From positions 2,356,001 to 2,420,000 of the forward strand of contig NZ_CP090438.1 in the NCBI RefSeq assembly GCF_021441885.1: 64,000 nt of DNA, read 5' to 3'. The notes under the pieces were generated by a model. It was not told where the DNA came from. It did no database searches and saw nothing but the letters and a program-made list of their open reading frames with translations. Below, in pieces: positions 16,806 to 24,749 of this stretch (within the stretch, counting starts at the first letter, position 1; the number at the start of each line of letters is the position of its first letter). Both the position numbers and the translations under genes were made by a program. The DNA is from Vibrio maritimus (GTDB lineage Bacteria; Pseudomonadota; Gammaproteobacteria; Enterobacterales; Vibrionaceae).

Positions 16806-19376
16806 CTAATTGGCATTTAGCTGGTTAAGCTTTGCTTTCACTGGAACAGAAAAATTAAAGCCATCATGCTGATCCCAATTGATCGACCATGTCATCACTC
16901 CGCCAAACTTTGGTGATGCTTGAGTAGGTACGACTGAGCCACAACGACTTAGGGAGATCATACAATCCAGTGCGTCTTCGATGTTAGCAATCGGAGCCTG
17001 CCCCGAGTTCGCTGAGCTTGGACCTGAAGGTAATCCAATGGCGACTTGATCATCACGCAGTGGCATAAATCGACTGCCGTCAGCTAACTCAAATCCCTCA
17101 GTAAGCATACGTGATGCCGCCACCATCATGTCAACAGAACCCTCTGGCGCAGCGCCCGTTGTATAAGGATTGGCCAGCCCACCATTGTTGTATAACTGCA
17201 CATGCAAAAGATCTAAGGTATCCCTTAATTGATCGATAAGGGGAATATAAGCGCCCCAAATGCCTGAGTAAGCGACCATTCCGCCTTGCACATACGGATG
17301 TTCCGGTGCCATGGTAAGGTACATGTCGCCGCCCGTTCTCGCTTCGATAGCTTGTAGTGCACGCGGCAAGCGCGCTTGGATTTGACTGCCGTGGACGAGA
17401 TTTGAGCCGCTTTCGTAATCAACATCCAATCCATCAAACCCCCACTCATTGATGATCTCGGACAAGCTCGAGACAAACGCTGTTTCATCCGCGTCTGTGT
17501 TCAGTGTTATCGTACCTTCAGCGCCACCAAGCGACAGAACGATAATCTTACCTTCCGTTTGCAAGTCTTTGATGTCTTGTTTGAACTGAACGGGATCTAT
17601 CGGCGCACAGCTCGAGTAGATGTCACCATTGTAGAGATTAAAATGCACCGTACCATTACTGTTACGATCATTGTCAGCAAAAGCAATGTCGATAATGTCC
17701 CAGTCTTTCGACATTTGGTTAAGTGGGATTGGACAGCCCGCACCATTGACAAAGTTGTGCCAGTAGCCGATGAGCTTATGTTTCGGTTGGACTACAGATT
17801 TTGCCGACACGCCAACGCTAGCAGACGTCACCGTATTCCCTTGCAGATCCGTGCTGATGACACTCAATTGATAGTTCCCTATGGTCGTTGGCGTCCAAGA
17901 GAACTGATACGGCGCTGTGGTGTCACCGCTGACCAAAAGACCATTCGCGTAGAGTTCAACCTTAGCCACCTCACTCTGCAGGGAGCTGACATTCGCATTC
18001 ACAGTCACAGCTTTGCCAATCGCGACGACATCGCCAGAAGAAGGAGAAGTAATCGTAGCGACCATAGGTTGATCAGTCACTGATACCCTTGTGTTTAACT
18101 GATTGCTGTTACCTTCATTGTCAGTAGCAATGACCTGTAAATCTACAGAGCCCTGTCCCACCGCATTCCACGTCCATTGATAAGGTGATGCCGTCACTAA
18201 GCCTATTGACGTACCATTCACGAATGCCTCAGCATCGGCAACTGTTCCATCTAGATCCTCAATATTCGCAAGGATAGTGACATCACTTCCTAATAGAACC
18301 GTTTCGCCTTCTACCGGTGAAATAAGTTCAATATTTGGTGCTGTCGCACAGGCACCCTGTCCACTCCAGGCATCTTGCCAGTACTGTCCAACGCCAGGCT
18401 CATAAGCCCATGCCGAGTCAGATGAACACCAGCCGCCAACAAGACACTGATAGAGCTCGCCATTGTTGACCACATTCTGCCCGGTTGCGTAGCTACTGCC
18501 AGCGATATAGTTTGTCGCACCTGAGCATTTACCTCCTGCCGATGCTATGGCTTCAACCGTGATAACTTGCGACTGGGACGTCGCGCCTTTATCGTCTGTC
18601 GCAACGGCTTGTATCGTATAGCTGCCCGCAGCGGTTGATATCCAATCCATGACCCAAGGAGCGACGGTCACAGACTTTTCTAGTGCACCATTGACACTAA
18701 ATTCAACCTTGCTAATGGTACCATCCGAGTCTGAGGGCTCTGCGGTAAACTGGACACTATCTCCTACCGAAACTTGAGTCTTCGAACTGGTCAAGGTAAC
18801 AACAGGTGGTTGATTAGATGCGTCTACGACTGAGAATGTCTGAGCCGATTGTGTCGACGCACCTTTATCATCAATGGCTGTCACTACCAGTTCATAATTG
18901 CCACTTTCCGTCAACCAAGTTACTTGGTAAGGAGCGCTCGACAGCACTGCCAGTTGCGCCCCTTGCAGCTCAAATATCACCTCTCGAACTTCCCCATCAC
19001 TGTCTTCGGCCAATGCAGAGAAGGTGACTTGGTTTCCTGAGGCTAACTGTGCGTTGGAGGCTGGAGAAGTAATCGTCACTGAGGGAGCAGCGTTTGTGCC
19101 ACCAGCATCACAGGCCCCTATTAATGACCATTCTTGATAAGGTTCGGAGTGGTTAACAGGGTTAGCGTTCAGGTTCCACCAGTTCGCTTGGTACGCCGAT
19201 GATTGCCATTGAACTTGAGCGCCACCGTTGTAACTTGTGCCGTCGTCCCAAATAGGAAAACTGTCACACTGTACTGCCAAGCTTGGTGCAGAAAACAGTA
19301 AACTCGAGGTAAGCATCAGCGACAAATTCACTGACCGTTTAAATATTGGAATAGAGCCTAATTGTAGCTTGGTCAT
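16806..19376 (-). CDS. Secreted modular chitinase, glycoside hydrolase family 18
   Basis: 856 residues from MTKLQLGSIPIFKRS, chosen because AAAGGA lies just upstream. A signal peptide ends near Ala34 (LFSAPSLA). Domain order: chitin-binding CBM5/12-type module with WDDGTSYNGGAQV and YQANWWN (about 36-90); two Ig-like or Big-type repeats (98-184, 190-276) with SDGxxxxVxF; a second, cysteine-containing carbohydrate-binding module (283-344) with QYWQDAWSGQGAC; two more Ig-like repeats (347-434, 438-525); and the GH18 barrel (533-856). The catalytic motif is DGLDVDYE with Glu655 as acid and Asp653 assisting, and SLGG (615-618) is the usual substrate-side motif. It hydrolyses chitin outside the cell by the substrate-assisted retaining mechanism. 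Chitin use is a hallmark of vibrios. Single gene, converging on elyC. Confidence 0.92.
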   Translation of the reverse strand: MTKLQLGSIPIFKRSVNLSLMLTSSLLFSAPSLAVQCDSFPIWDDGTSYNGGAQVQWQSSAYQANWWNLNANPVNHSEPYQEWSLIGACDAGGTNAAPSVTITSPASNAQLASGNQVTFSALAEDSDGEVREVIFELQGAQLAVLSSAPYQVTWLTESGNYELVVTAIDDKGASTQSAQTFSVVDASNQPPVVTLTSSKTQVSVGDSVQFTAEPSDSDGTISKVEFSVNGALEKSVTVAPWVMDWISTAAGSYTIQAVATDDKGATSQSQVITVEAIASAGGKCSGATNYIAGSSYATGQNVVNNGELYQCLVGGWCSSDSAWAYEPGVGQYWQDAWSGQGACATAPNIELISPVEGETVLLGSDVTILANIEDLDGTVADAEAFVNGTSIGLVTASPYQWTWNAVGQGSVDLQVIATDNEGNSNQLNTRVSVTDQPMVATITSPSSGDVVAIGKAVTVNANVSSLQSEVAKVELYANGLLVSGDTTAPYQFSWTPTTIGNYQLSVISTDLQGNTVTSASVGVSAKSVVQPKHKLIGYWHNFVNGAGCPIPLNQMSKDWDIIDIAFADNDRNSNGTVHFNLYNGDIYSSCAPIDPVQFKQDIKDLQTEGKIIVLSLGGAEGTITLNTDADETAFVSSLSEIINEWGFDGLDVDYESGSNLVHGSQIQARLPRALQAIEARTGGDMYLTMAPEHPYVQGGMVAYSGIWGAYIPLIDQLRDTLDLLHVQLYNNGGLANPYTTGAAPEGSVDMMVAASRMLTEGFELADGSRFMPLRDDQVAIGLPSGPSSANSGQAPIANIEDALDCMISLSRCGSVVPTQASPKFGGVMTWSINWDQHDGFNFSVPVKAKLNQLNAN

Positions 19377-19587
19377 GGAAAATCCTTTTGTTGAACCAAA
19401 GAATGTCGTTGCCAATCAATGCTGCCCAATAGAGGCAGTTCAACGGAAACGACGCCACTTTCAAACTAGCTCAGGTTTATAGAGTCTTTTTCCGACTCAG
19501 AAAGCACCGACTTCTCACGCGAGTCAGTTAACAAAAATAGTTACAAGTTGCATATACAACGACCAAGTATCTCTACATTGCTCCCAT

Positions 19588-19627
19588 AAAAAAGCTCCAG
19601 CTATCAAAGAGACAACTGGAGCATTTT
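19588..19627 (-). terminator. Terminator of torR
   Basis: AAATGCTCCAG and CTGGAGCTTTTTT arms on the minus strand, with a 15-base loop and a closing T run. It lies about 25 bases after the torR stop. Confidence 0.85.
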
Positions 19628-19650
19628 CTATCACTACACGCTAGCCGACT

Positions 19651-20361
19651 TTAATCACCAGCAAACATGTAGCCCTCGCCATGGACAGTGATAAATATCT
19701 GTGGATTCTTTGGATCTGATTCCATCTTGGCACGCATGCGACGGATAAGAACATCAATGGTTCTATCGTTCGGCGCATCAACTCGATGACTGATCATATT
19801 GAGGATACGCTCACGGCTCAGAACTTGATTTGGATACGTTGAGAGTGCAACTAACAATTCATATTCAGCCTTGGTCAGTTTTACAGGGTCGCCATTATTC
19901 GTCAGTGAACGACGCTGCTTATCGAACGTCCATTCACCAAAGTGAACCACATGCTCGTTTTGCACTGACTCTTCAAGTACTGGCTGTTTGCGCGCTAGTG
20001 AAATACGCCACAATAGGTTTTTTACTCGCACTAACAGTTCACGTAGCTCAAACGGCTTAGTGACATAGTCGTCTGCACCCATCTCAAGGCCAACAATACG
20101 GTCAATACTATCGGTGCGACCGGTCACCAAAATGATTCCAATGTCTGACTGACTTCTTAACTCTCTTGTCAGCATCAAACCATCTTCACCAGGGAGGTTA
20201 ATATCTAACATAACGAGATCGATACTGGATTCTTCCAGCACCTGACGCATCGTCTGACCATCTTCAGCTTCGCTAACCAAGTAGCCTTCATTTTCGAAGT
20301 AGCCAGCCAGCTTACTGCGAGTGACTACGTCATCTTCTACAACCAAAACGTGATATTTCAT
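19651..20361 (-). CDS. torR: OmpR-family response regulator TorR
   Basis: 236 residues: receiver domain (1-120) with phospho-acceptor Asp53 in MLDINLPGEDG and Lys102 in YVTKPFE, then a winged-helix DNA-binding domain (135-236) ending HGEGYMFAGD. The segments GIILVTGRTDSIDRIVGLEMGADDYV and LTKAEYELLVA match TorR much better than ArcA. TorR with its sensor TorS activates trimethylamine N-oxide reductase genes. Here it is divergent from torD, but no torS, torA, torC or torE is in the window, so its partner kinase and target operon must be elsewhere. Confidence 0.9.
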   Translation of the reverse strand: MKYHVLVVEDDVVTRSKLAGYFENEGYLVSEAEDGQTMRQVLEESSIDLVMLDINLPGEDGLMLTRELRSQSDIGIILVTGRTDSIDRIVGLEMGADDYVTKPFELRELLVRVKNLLWRISLARKQPVLEESVQNEHVVHFGEWTFDKQRRSLTNNGDPVKLTKAEYELLVALSTYPNQVLSRERILNMISHRVDAPNDRTIDVLIRRMRAKMESDPKNPQIFITVHGEGYMFAGD

Positions 20362-20642
20362 CTGTGGTTTCTCAATCTTGTCATGACAGGGACATTCTAT
20401 TCATAAACATTCACAATTCTAGTCTACATCCCCTCATAGGCATGGAAACCTTACTATTTTTTGATTCAAAACAACCAAAACGATTGCGTCTCATATGCAA
20501 CGAATACTCGTGTTAACTTACCCTTAAAGAAATTAATTTTTGTCTTATTTTTTCATAAGTTAACTCAATTTTTCACACAACAAGTTATTGCTATTCATCT
20601 TTATTGGCTAAAATAGAGTTATCATTTTTGGAGATTATTCAA
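20362..20642. promoter_or_regulatory. torR-torD divergent promoter region
   Basis: 281 bases, AT-rich. Two matches of 8 of 10 to the E. coli tor-box decamer CTGTTCATAT occur: CTATTCATAA at 20397-20406, 36 bases before torR, and CTATTCATCT at 20591-20600, 43 bases before torD. A separate 9-bp inverted repeat, GTTAACTTA (20512-20520) with TAAGTTAAC (20556-20564), lies between them. Autoregulation by TorR is an inference. Confidence 0.45.
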
Positions 20643-21296
20643 ATGCAAGAAATCAAAGCATTTAATGAGCAACGCGCAGAAATCTATTGGTGGCTTTCAA
20701 GCCTATTCGCTGCCGAGCTCACTGATGATGAACTCAACAAATACCATAGCCCTGAAATTCGCTCTTTCTTATCTGGCTTAGGAGAAAACCCTTCCCTAAA
20801 AGAACCCATTCAGGTCTTTACAGAGTCCTTGAACCGCCTTCAAGTCAGAGAAGACGCACAATTAGAGCTTTCTGCCGATTTTTGCGATCTATTTTTAAAG
20901 TCGGACAAGCATGGCGCATTGCCTTATGCCTCTATGTATATTGGTAAGTCTGGTCTTTTAAATGATCAACCTGCACAGGATATGGCTGACCTGTTAGCTA
21001 AGCACAGTGTGGCAGTGAATAAGGACTTAAATGAGCCAGCGGATCACCTCGCGATCGAGCTAGATTTTCTAGGCAACTTAATCATTCGCTCCAATGAGCT
21101 TGAAGCGGAAGCACATATGAACGATGCGCTGCACGAGCAAGCAGAGTTCATCAAGAACTACTTGATGACATGGCTACCTCAGTTTGTTGCGAAATGCCAA
21201 ACCAACGACGAGTTTGGGTTTTATGCCTCTGCCGCTAAACTACTCGAAGCATTCTGCCAACTTGACTACACCTACCTAGAGGGTGAGCAAGGCTAG
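20643..21296 (+). CDS. torD: Molybdoenzyme-specific chaperone TorD
   Basis: 217 residues from ATG 20643 (MQEIKAFNEQRAEIYWWLSS), preceded by GGAG at a 10-base distance; the upstream in-frame start at 20604 has no site. TorD is an all-helical cytoplasmic chaperone that binds the twin-arginine leader of TorA and helps insert the molybdenum cofactor before Tat export. The E-x-A-E-I-Y-W-W start, SADFCDLFL, YASMYIG and the DHLAIELDFLGN motif are family signatures. It is divergent from torR and followed by a terminator-like inverted repeat. No molybdoenzyme gene is next to it here. Confidence 0.92.
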   Translation: MQEIKAFNEQRAEIYWWLSSLFAAELTDDELNKYHSPEIRSFLSGLGENPSLKEPIQVFTESLNRLQVREDAQLELSADFCDLFLKSDKHGALPYASMYIGKSGLLNDQPAQDMADLLAKHSVAVNKDLNEPADHLAIELDFLGNLIIRSNELEAEAHMNDALHEQAEFIKNYLMTWLPQFVAKCQTNDEFGFYASAAKLLEAFCQLDYTYLEGEQG

Positions 21297-21303
21297 CCAA
21301 CCT

Positions 21304-21353
21304 TAAAGCGCAAATCATTTGCATCACATCTGTGAGAATTAATTTGCGCTTTA
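21304..21353 (+). terminator. Inverted repeat after torD, probable terminator
   Basis: TAAAGCGCAAAT (21304-21315) and ATTTGCGCTTTA (21342-21353) form a perfect 12-bp stem with a 26-base loop, 8 bases after the torD stop. The 3' arm ends in T residues, but the loop is long for a standard terminator. Confidence 0.6.
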
Positions 21354-21633
21354 GTTATAAATTTATTGGATAAGTCATTGCCAGCGCCCAAACCTAAGTC
21401 TACAATCCGCCGTTTAAATGCAAATGCCCTTGGCATTCAACGCGGACTTGTGTCCAAAAACACCTGTTGAAATCTACGCTCTGAGCTTTTTTCGCCGTGG
21501 CTTGCATGCAACTTTCGGTTTTCGCAGCCAAATACTATGTTTACAACAACATAGCGTTATATGTTTGCAAAGACCACTATACTTGAAGCGGTACCAACGT
21601 TAATTATCAAGCCGCGACTAATAGGATATCACT
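21354..21633 (+). promoter_or_regulatory. purR upstream region
   Basis: With the preceding inverted repeat this is a gap of 337 bases without a gene. It holds two short perfect hairpins, AATGCC-CTT-GGCATT near 21424-21438 and CTATGTT-TACAAC-AACATAG at 21535-21554, and a TTGCATGCAA palindrome near 21512. A TATACT -10-like hexamer lies near 21579. A full PurR box (ACGCAAACGTTTGCGT) was not found. A 61-codon open frame here has no ribosome-binding site. Confidence 0.35.
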
Positions 21634-22638
21634 ATGGCAACTATTAAAGATGTCGCCCGCCTTGCAGGCGTTTCAACGACCACAGTATCCCACGTTATTA
21701 ATAAGACTCGCTTTGTTGCTGAAGCAACTCAAGAAAAAGTGATGGCGGCGGTCGACGAACTCAACTACGCACCAAGCGCCGTTGCACGTAGCTTAAAATG
21801 TAACTCAACGAAAACCATTGGTATGTTAGTGACTCAATCAACTAACCTGTTCTTTTCTGAGGTTATCGATGGTGTTGAGAGCTACTGCTACCGCCAAGGC
21901 TACACGCTGATCCTATGTAACACTGGTGGTGTGTATGAAAAGCAACGCGATTACATTCGCATGCTGGCAGAGAAACGCGTGGATGGCATCCTCGTGATGT
22001 GCTCTGATCTTACCGAAGAGCTGCTAGAGATGCTTGATCGTCACGCCGACATTCCTAAAGTTATCATGGACTGGGGCCCAGAAAGCTCACAAGCGGACAA
22101 GATCATCGATAACTCCGAAGAAGGCGGTTATCTCGCAACGAAGTTCCTGATTGAAAAAGGTCACACTGATATTGCTTGTCTAAGCGGTCACTTGGAGAAA
22201 GCCGTGTGCCAAGAGCGTATCATCGGTTACAAACGTGCCCTTGCTGAGGCAGGTATCGAGATGAAAGACGATCGTATTCTTGAAGGCAACTTCGAATGCG
22301 ATACAGCGGTTATCGCAGCTAACCGTATTGCTGCAATGGAAGACCGACCTACCGCTATCTTCTGTTTCAACGACACCATGGCGTTTGGCCTGATGAGTCG
22401 CCTACAACAACTGGGTGTGCGCGTACCTGAGGACATCTCTGTCATTGGTTACGATAATATCGAGCTGGCTGAGTACTTCTCGCCACCTCTAACCACGGTT
22501 CACCAACCTAAACGTCGTGTCGGTAAAAACGCGTTTGAGATTCTATTAGAACGAATCAAAGATAAAGGTCATGAAAAGCGCATTTTCGAAATGCACCCAG
22601 AGATTGTTGAACGAGACTCTGTCAAAAGCCTTACATAA
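21634..22638 (+). CDS. purR: Purine repressor PurR (LacI family)
   Basis: 334 residues. The N-terminal helix-turn-helix MATIKDVARLAGVSTTTVSHVIN (1-23) and hinge helix YAPSAVARSLK (around 46-56) are those of PurR. The effector domain with FFSEVIDGVESYCYRQGYTL and PTAIFCFNDTMAFGLM follows. PurR binds hypoxanthine or guanine as corepressor and shuts off purine synthesis genes. It has its own promoter region and terminator, so it is a single-gene unit. Confidence 0.95.
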   Translation: MATIKDVARLAGVSTTTVSHVINKTRFVAEATQEKVMAAVDELNYAPSAVARSLKCNSTKTIGMLVTQSTNLFFSEVIDGVESYCYRQGYTLILCNTGGVYEKQRDYIRMLAEKRVDGILVMCSDLTEELLEMLDRHADIPKVIMDWGPESSQADKIIDNSEEGGYLATKFLIEKGHTDIACLSGHLEKAVCQERIIGYKRALAEAGIEMKDDRILEGNFECDTAVIAANRIAAMEDRPTAIFCFNDTMAFGLMSRLQQLGVRVPEDISVIGYDNIELAEYFSPPLTTVHQPKRRVGKNAFEILLERIKDKGHEKRIFEMHPEIVERDSVKSLT

Positions 22639-22644
22639 TGCTGA

Positions 22645-22673
22645 CAAAAGTGCCTTTCCAGGCACTTTTTTTT
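22645..22673 (+). terminator. Terminator of purR
   Basis: AAAAGTGCCT-TTCC-AGGCACTTTT followed by further T residues, 7 bases after the purR stop. Confidence 0.95.
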
Positions 22674-22818
22674 GAACCCCATTCAAGTTTTCTTCTCTCG
22701 ATTGTTAGTTTTTTACGCACCCTCAAGCACAAATAACCCACCATTATTTGAACCAACATCACATTTTTGCAACTGAGTAATCATAGGCTTATGTCGTTTT
22801 CATTTATTCTAATGAAGT

Positions 22819-22909
22819 CACGCACAGGGCAAACCATCTGAAAGGGTGGGACGCAAAGCCTCCGGCCTAAACCAATTTTTAATTGATAGGTAGCGGGGTT
22901 GCCGATGGC
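22819..22909 (+). ncRNA. Cyclic di-GMP-I riboswitch (GEMM-I aptamer) upstream of tfoY
   Basis: CACGCACAGGGCAAACC at 22819 begins the aptamer, followed by a GAAA tetraloop helix (CCATCT-GAAA-GGGTGG), the invariant GGGACGCAAAGCCTCCGGCC core, a variable second helix (CCAATTTTTAATTG region) and the closing GGTAGCGGGGTTGCCGATGG. This is almost base-for-base the Vibrio cholerae Vc2 aptamer, which also precedes tfoY. It binds c-di-GMP and controls the downstream gene. No T-run terminator occurs between aptamer and gene, so control is more likely at translation or RNA stability than by attenuation. Confidence 0.96.
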
Positions 22910-22970
22910 AAGGGGAGAAGACTCAGTTATGGCATATGCCTAACAGAGCTCTGACACCTGATTGCTATAC

Positions 22971-23011
22971 TCTCGGACCTGATTCTGGTGACACAATCAA
23001 TAACACCGAGA
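22971..23011 (+). promoter_or_regulatory. Candidate expression platform of the tfoY riboswitch
   Basis: TCTCGG (22971-22976) is complementary to CCGAGA (23006-23011), and inside it GGTG (22987-22990) can pair with CACC (23004-23007) as an alternative. The right arm overlaps the purine-rich GAGAAAAG that must act as the tfoY ribosome-binding site. This pairing could hide the site; the role is inferred. Confidence 0.4.
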
Positions 23012-23023
23012 AAAGAATAAAGC

Positions 23024-23614
23024 ATGGATAATCCTATACTAAAAAATTCAATGCAATTATTCGCTCAGCTTGGAAGAGTAAAGTCTCGCTCCATGTTTGG
23101 GGGATTTGGCATCTTCGTAGATGATACGATGTTTGCCTTAGCAGTGAATAACAAATTACATATCAGAACTAACCGTCAGACCGTATCCACCTTCAAAAAA
23201 CTGGGTTACAAGCCTTATGTTTATAAAAAGCGTGGATTTCCCGTTGTTACTAAGTACTTCGCGTTACCTGAAGACTGTTGGCAAGATCAAGAAGGTATTC
23301 TCGATCACGCTAAACAGGCACTCGAGTTCGCGAAAACTGAGAAAGAGCAACAATCCGAAGCGAAACCTAATCGCCTGAAAGACCTTCCGAATCTTCGCCT
23401 TGCCACTGAGCGCATGCTCAAAAAAGCAGGCATTGAATCAGTGGTTGAACTTCAGGATCATGGTTCGGTTGAGGCTTTCAAGGCCATTCAGAGAACCCAT
23501 TCAAGTACCGTAGGTTTAGAGCTTTTATGGGCTCTTGAAGGTGCGATAAATGGTACTCATTGGTCTGTGATTCCTCAGACTAAAAGAGACGAACTGGCTA
23601 GCTTAATTAATTAA
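23024..23614 (+). CDS. tfoY: TfoX/Sxy-family regulator TfoY
   Basis: 196 residues: TfoX N-terminal domain (about 5-100; RVKSRSMFGGFGIFVDDTMFA) and C-terminal helix-hairpin domain (about 115-190; LPNLRLATERMLKKAGIESV). The pairing with the GEMM-I riboswitch identifies it as TfoY rather than the natural-competence regulator TfoX. In V. cholerae TfoY raises type VI secretion and motility and is inversely controlled by c-di-GMP. The ribosome-binding site is weak (GAGAAAAG, about 10 bases upstream), in keeping with translational control. It ends in a strong terminator. Confidence 0.94.
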   Translation: MDNPILKNSMQLFAQLGRVKSRSMFGGFGIFVDDTMFALAVNNKLHIRTNRQTVSTFKKLGYKPYVYKKRGFPVVTKYFALPEDCWQDQEGILDHAKQALEFAKTEKEQQSEAKPNRLKDLPNLRLATERMLKKAGIESVVELQDHGSVEAFKAIQRTHSSTVGLELLWALEGAINGTHWSVIPQTKRDELASLIN

Positions 23615-23631
23615 GTTACGGTCATCTCGAG

Positions 23632-23660
23632 AAAAAATCAGCCTTATGGCTGATTTTTTT
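23632..23660 (+). terminator. Terminator of tfoY
   Basis: AAAAATCAGCC-TTAT-GGCTGATTTTT with a long T run, 17 bases after the tfoY stop. Confidence 0.95.
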
Positions 23661-23732
23661 GTATTAGTTGAAAGGAAAAACATACTCAGCCTTTCTACTA
23701 CACTAATACTGAGTCATCAAAAGGATATCGTC

Positions 23733-24416
23733 ATGAGCAAGAAGCTGATACTAGGATTGGTTTTGGTTGCTGTCGTCATTTATTTGGGCATCAACTTTGG
23801 TCAACATCTCACACTAGAAAACGCAAAAGTACAGCAAGTAGCACTGAGTGAATACATCAATGAGAACTTTGTGGCTGCTGCCCTCACCTATTTCTTCGCT
23901 TACATAGCGATTACTGCATTCTCTGTTCCAGGCGCTGCCGTGGTTACCTTACTTGGCGCAGCACTGTTTGGCTTTTGGACTAGTTTACTGCTTGTTTCAT
24001 TTGCGAGTACCATAGGCGCTACATTGGCATTCTTGAGCAGTCGCTTCCTACTTCGCGATTGGGTACAAAGTAAGTTCGGTTCGAAACTTGAGACGATCAA
24101 TAAAGGTGTCGAAAAAGACGGTGCTTTCTATCTATTTTCTCTAAGACTCATTCCTGTGTTCCCATTTTTCTTGATTAACTTATTAATGGGTCTCACGCCA
24201 ATTCGAGTCTCTAAATATTACTTGGTGAGTCAACTGGGTATGTTGCCAGGAACTGCAGTCTACCTCAATGCGGGTACTCAGCTAGCGAATATTGACAGTC
24301 TATCCGGTATTGTTTCCCCTACCGTGTTGGCATCATTTGCCCTACTCGGTTTGTTCCCACTTATTGCTAAATGGATTATGGGAAAAATCTCTCGCTCGCC
24401 ACAGGTACAGGAATAG
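23733..24416 (+). CDS. TVP38/TMEM64 family (DedA-like SNARE-associated) membrane protein
   Basis: 227 residues from MSKKLILGLVL (ATG 23733, AAGGAT upstream); the longer frame from 23646 runs through the tfoY terminator and was rejected. Five to six membrane segments. The central segment AFSVPGAAVVTLLGAALFGFW and the later F-x-LRLIPVFPFFLINLLMGLT are the two re-entrant-loop motifs of the VTT domain. Proteins of this family act in lipid scrambling or undecaprenyl-phosphate recycling in other organisms; the role of this subfamily is not known. It is directly abutted by the next gene. Confidence 0.88.
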   Translation: MSKKLILGLVLVAVVIYLGINFGQHLTLENAKVQQVALSEYINENFVAAALTYFFAYIAITAFSVPGAAVVTLLGAALFGFWTSLLLVSFASTIGATLAFLSSRFLLRDWVQSKFGSKLETINKGVEKDGAFYLFSLRLIPVFPFFLINLLMGLTPIRVSKYYLVSQLGMLPGTAVYLNAGTQLANIDSLSGIVSPTVLASFALLGLFPLIAKWIMGKISRSPQVQE

Positions 24417-24749
24417 ATGAAGATATTTGTAGGCAATAACCCACCAGAAACACATATTGTCCAACAGCAGTTGATGGCTGAAGGTATCGAGTGTGAAGTA
24501 CGAGGCGAAGGTGTTTTCGGGTTACGAGGGGAAGTACCGTTTGACGAAAATTCACTACCCTACGTTTGGCTTTTCAACAAAGAGCAAGAAATGATGGCAC
24601 GAGCTGTCATTCAAGATTGGCAAAAACAGGCTGAGAAAAGCGGTAACGTGCCGTGGGTATGTCCAGCTTGCCATGAGACTAACGAAGCGCAATTTGGCGT
24701 CTGCTGGAACTGTCAGACGCCACAAACAGCTACGATGCCACAGACTTAA
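24417..24749 (+). CDS. DUF2007 domain protein with C-terminal zinc ribbon
   Basis: 110 residues. The N-terminal 65 residues (MKIFVGNNPPETHIVQQQLM..., ending in YVWLFNKEQEMMARAVIQDW) match the DUF2007 putative signal-transducing domain. The C-terminus has a CPAC-x10-CWNC zinc-ribbon pattern. The ATG follows the stop of the membrane protein gene without a gap, so the two are co-transcribed. The function is unknown. Its last 20 bases overlap the end of the convergent hydrolase gene. Confidence 0.8.
   Translation: MKIFVGNNPPETHIVQQQLMAEGIECEVRGEGVFGLRGEVPFDENSLPYVWLFNKEQEMMARAVIQDWQKQAEKSGNVPWVCPACHETNEAQFGVCWNCQTPQTATMPQT

Noticed and set aside
19651..20361. ArcA as the identity of the response regulator
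   Set aside because: The receiver and output domains follow TorR much more closely (GIILVTGRTDSIDRIVGLEMG, LTKAEYELLVA), and it is paired with torD.
21418..21603. 61-codon open frame upstream of purR
   Set aside because: No ribosome-binding site, odd composition, and it spans the short hairpins of the purR leader.
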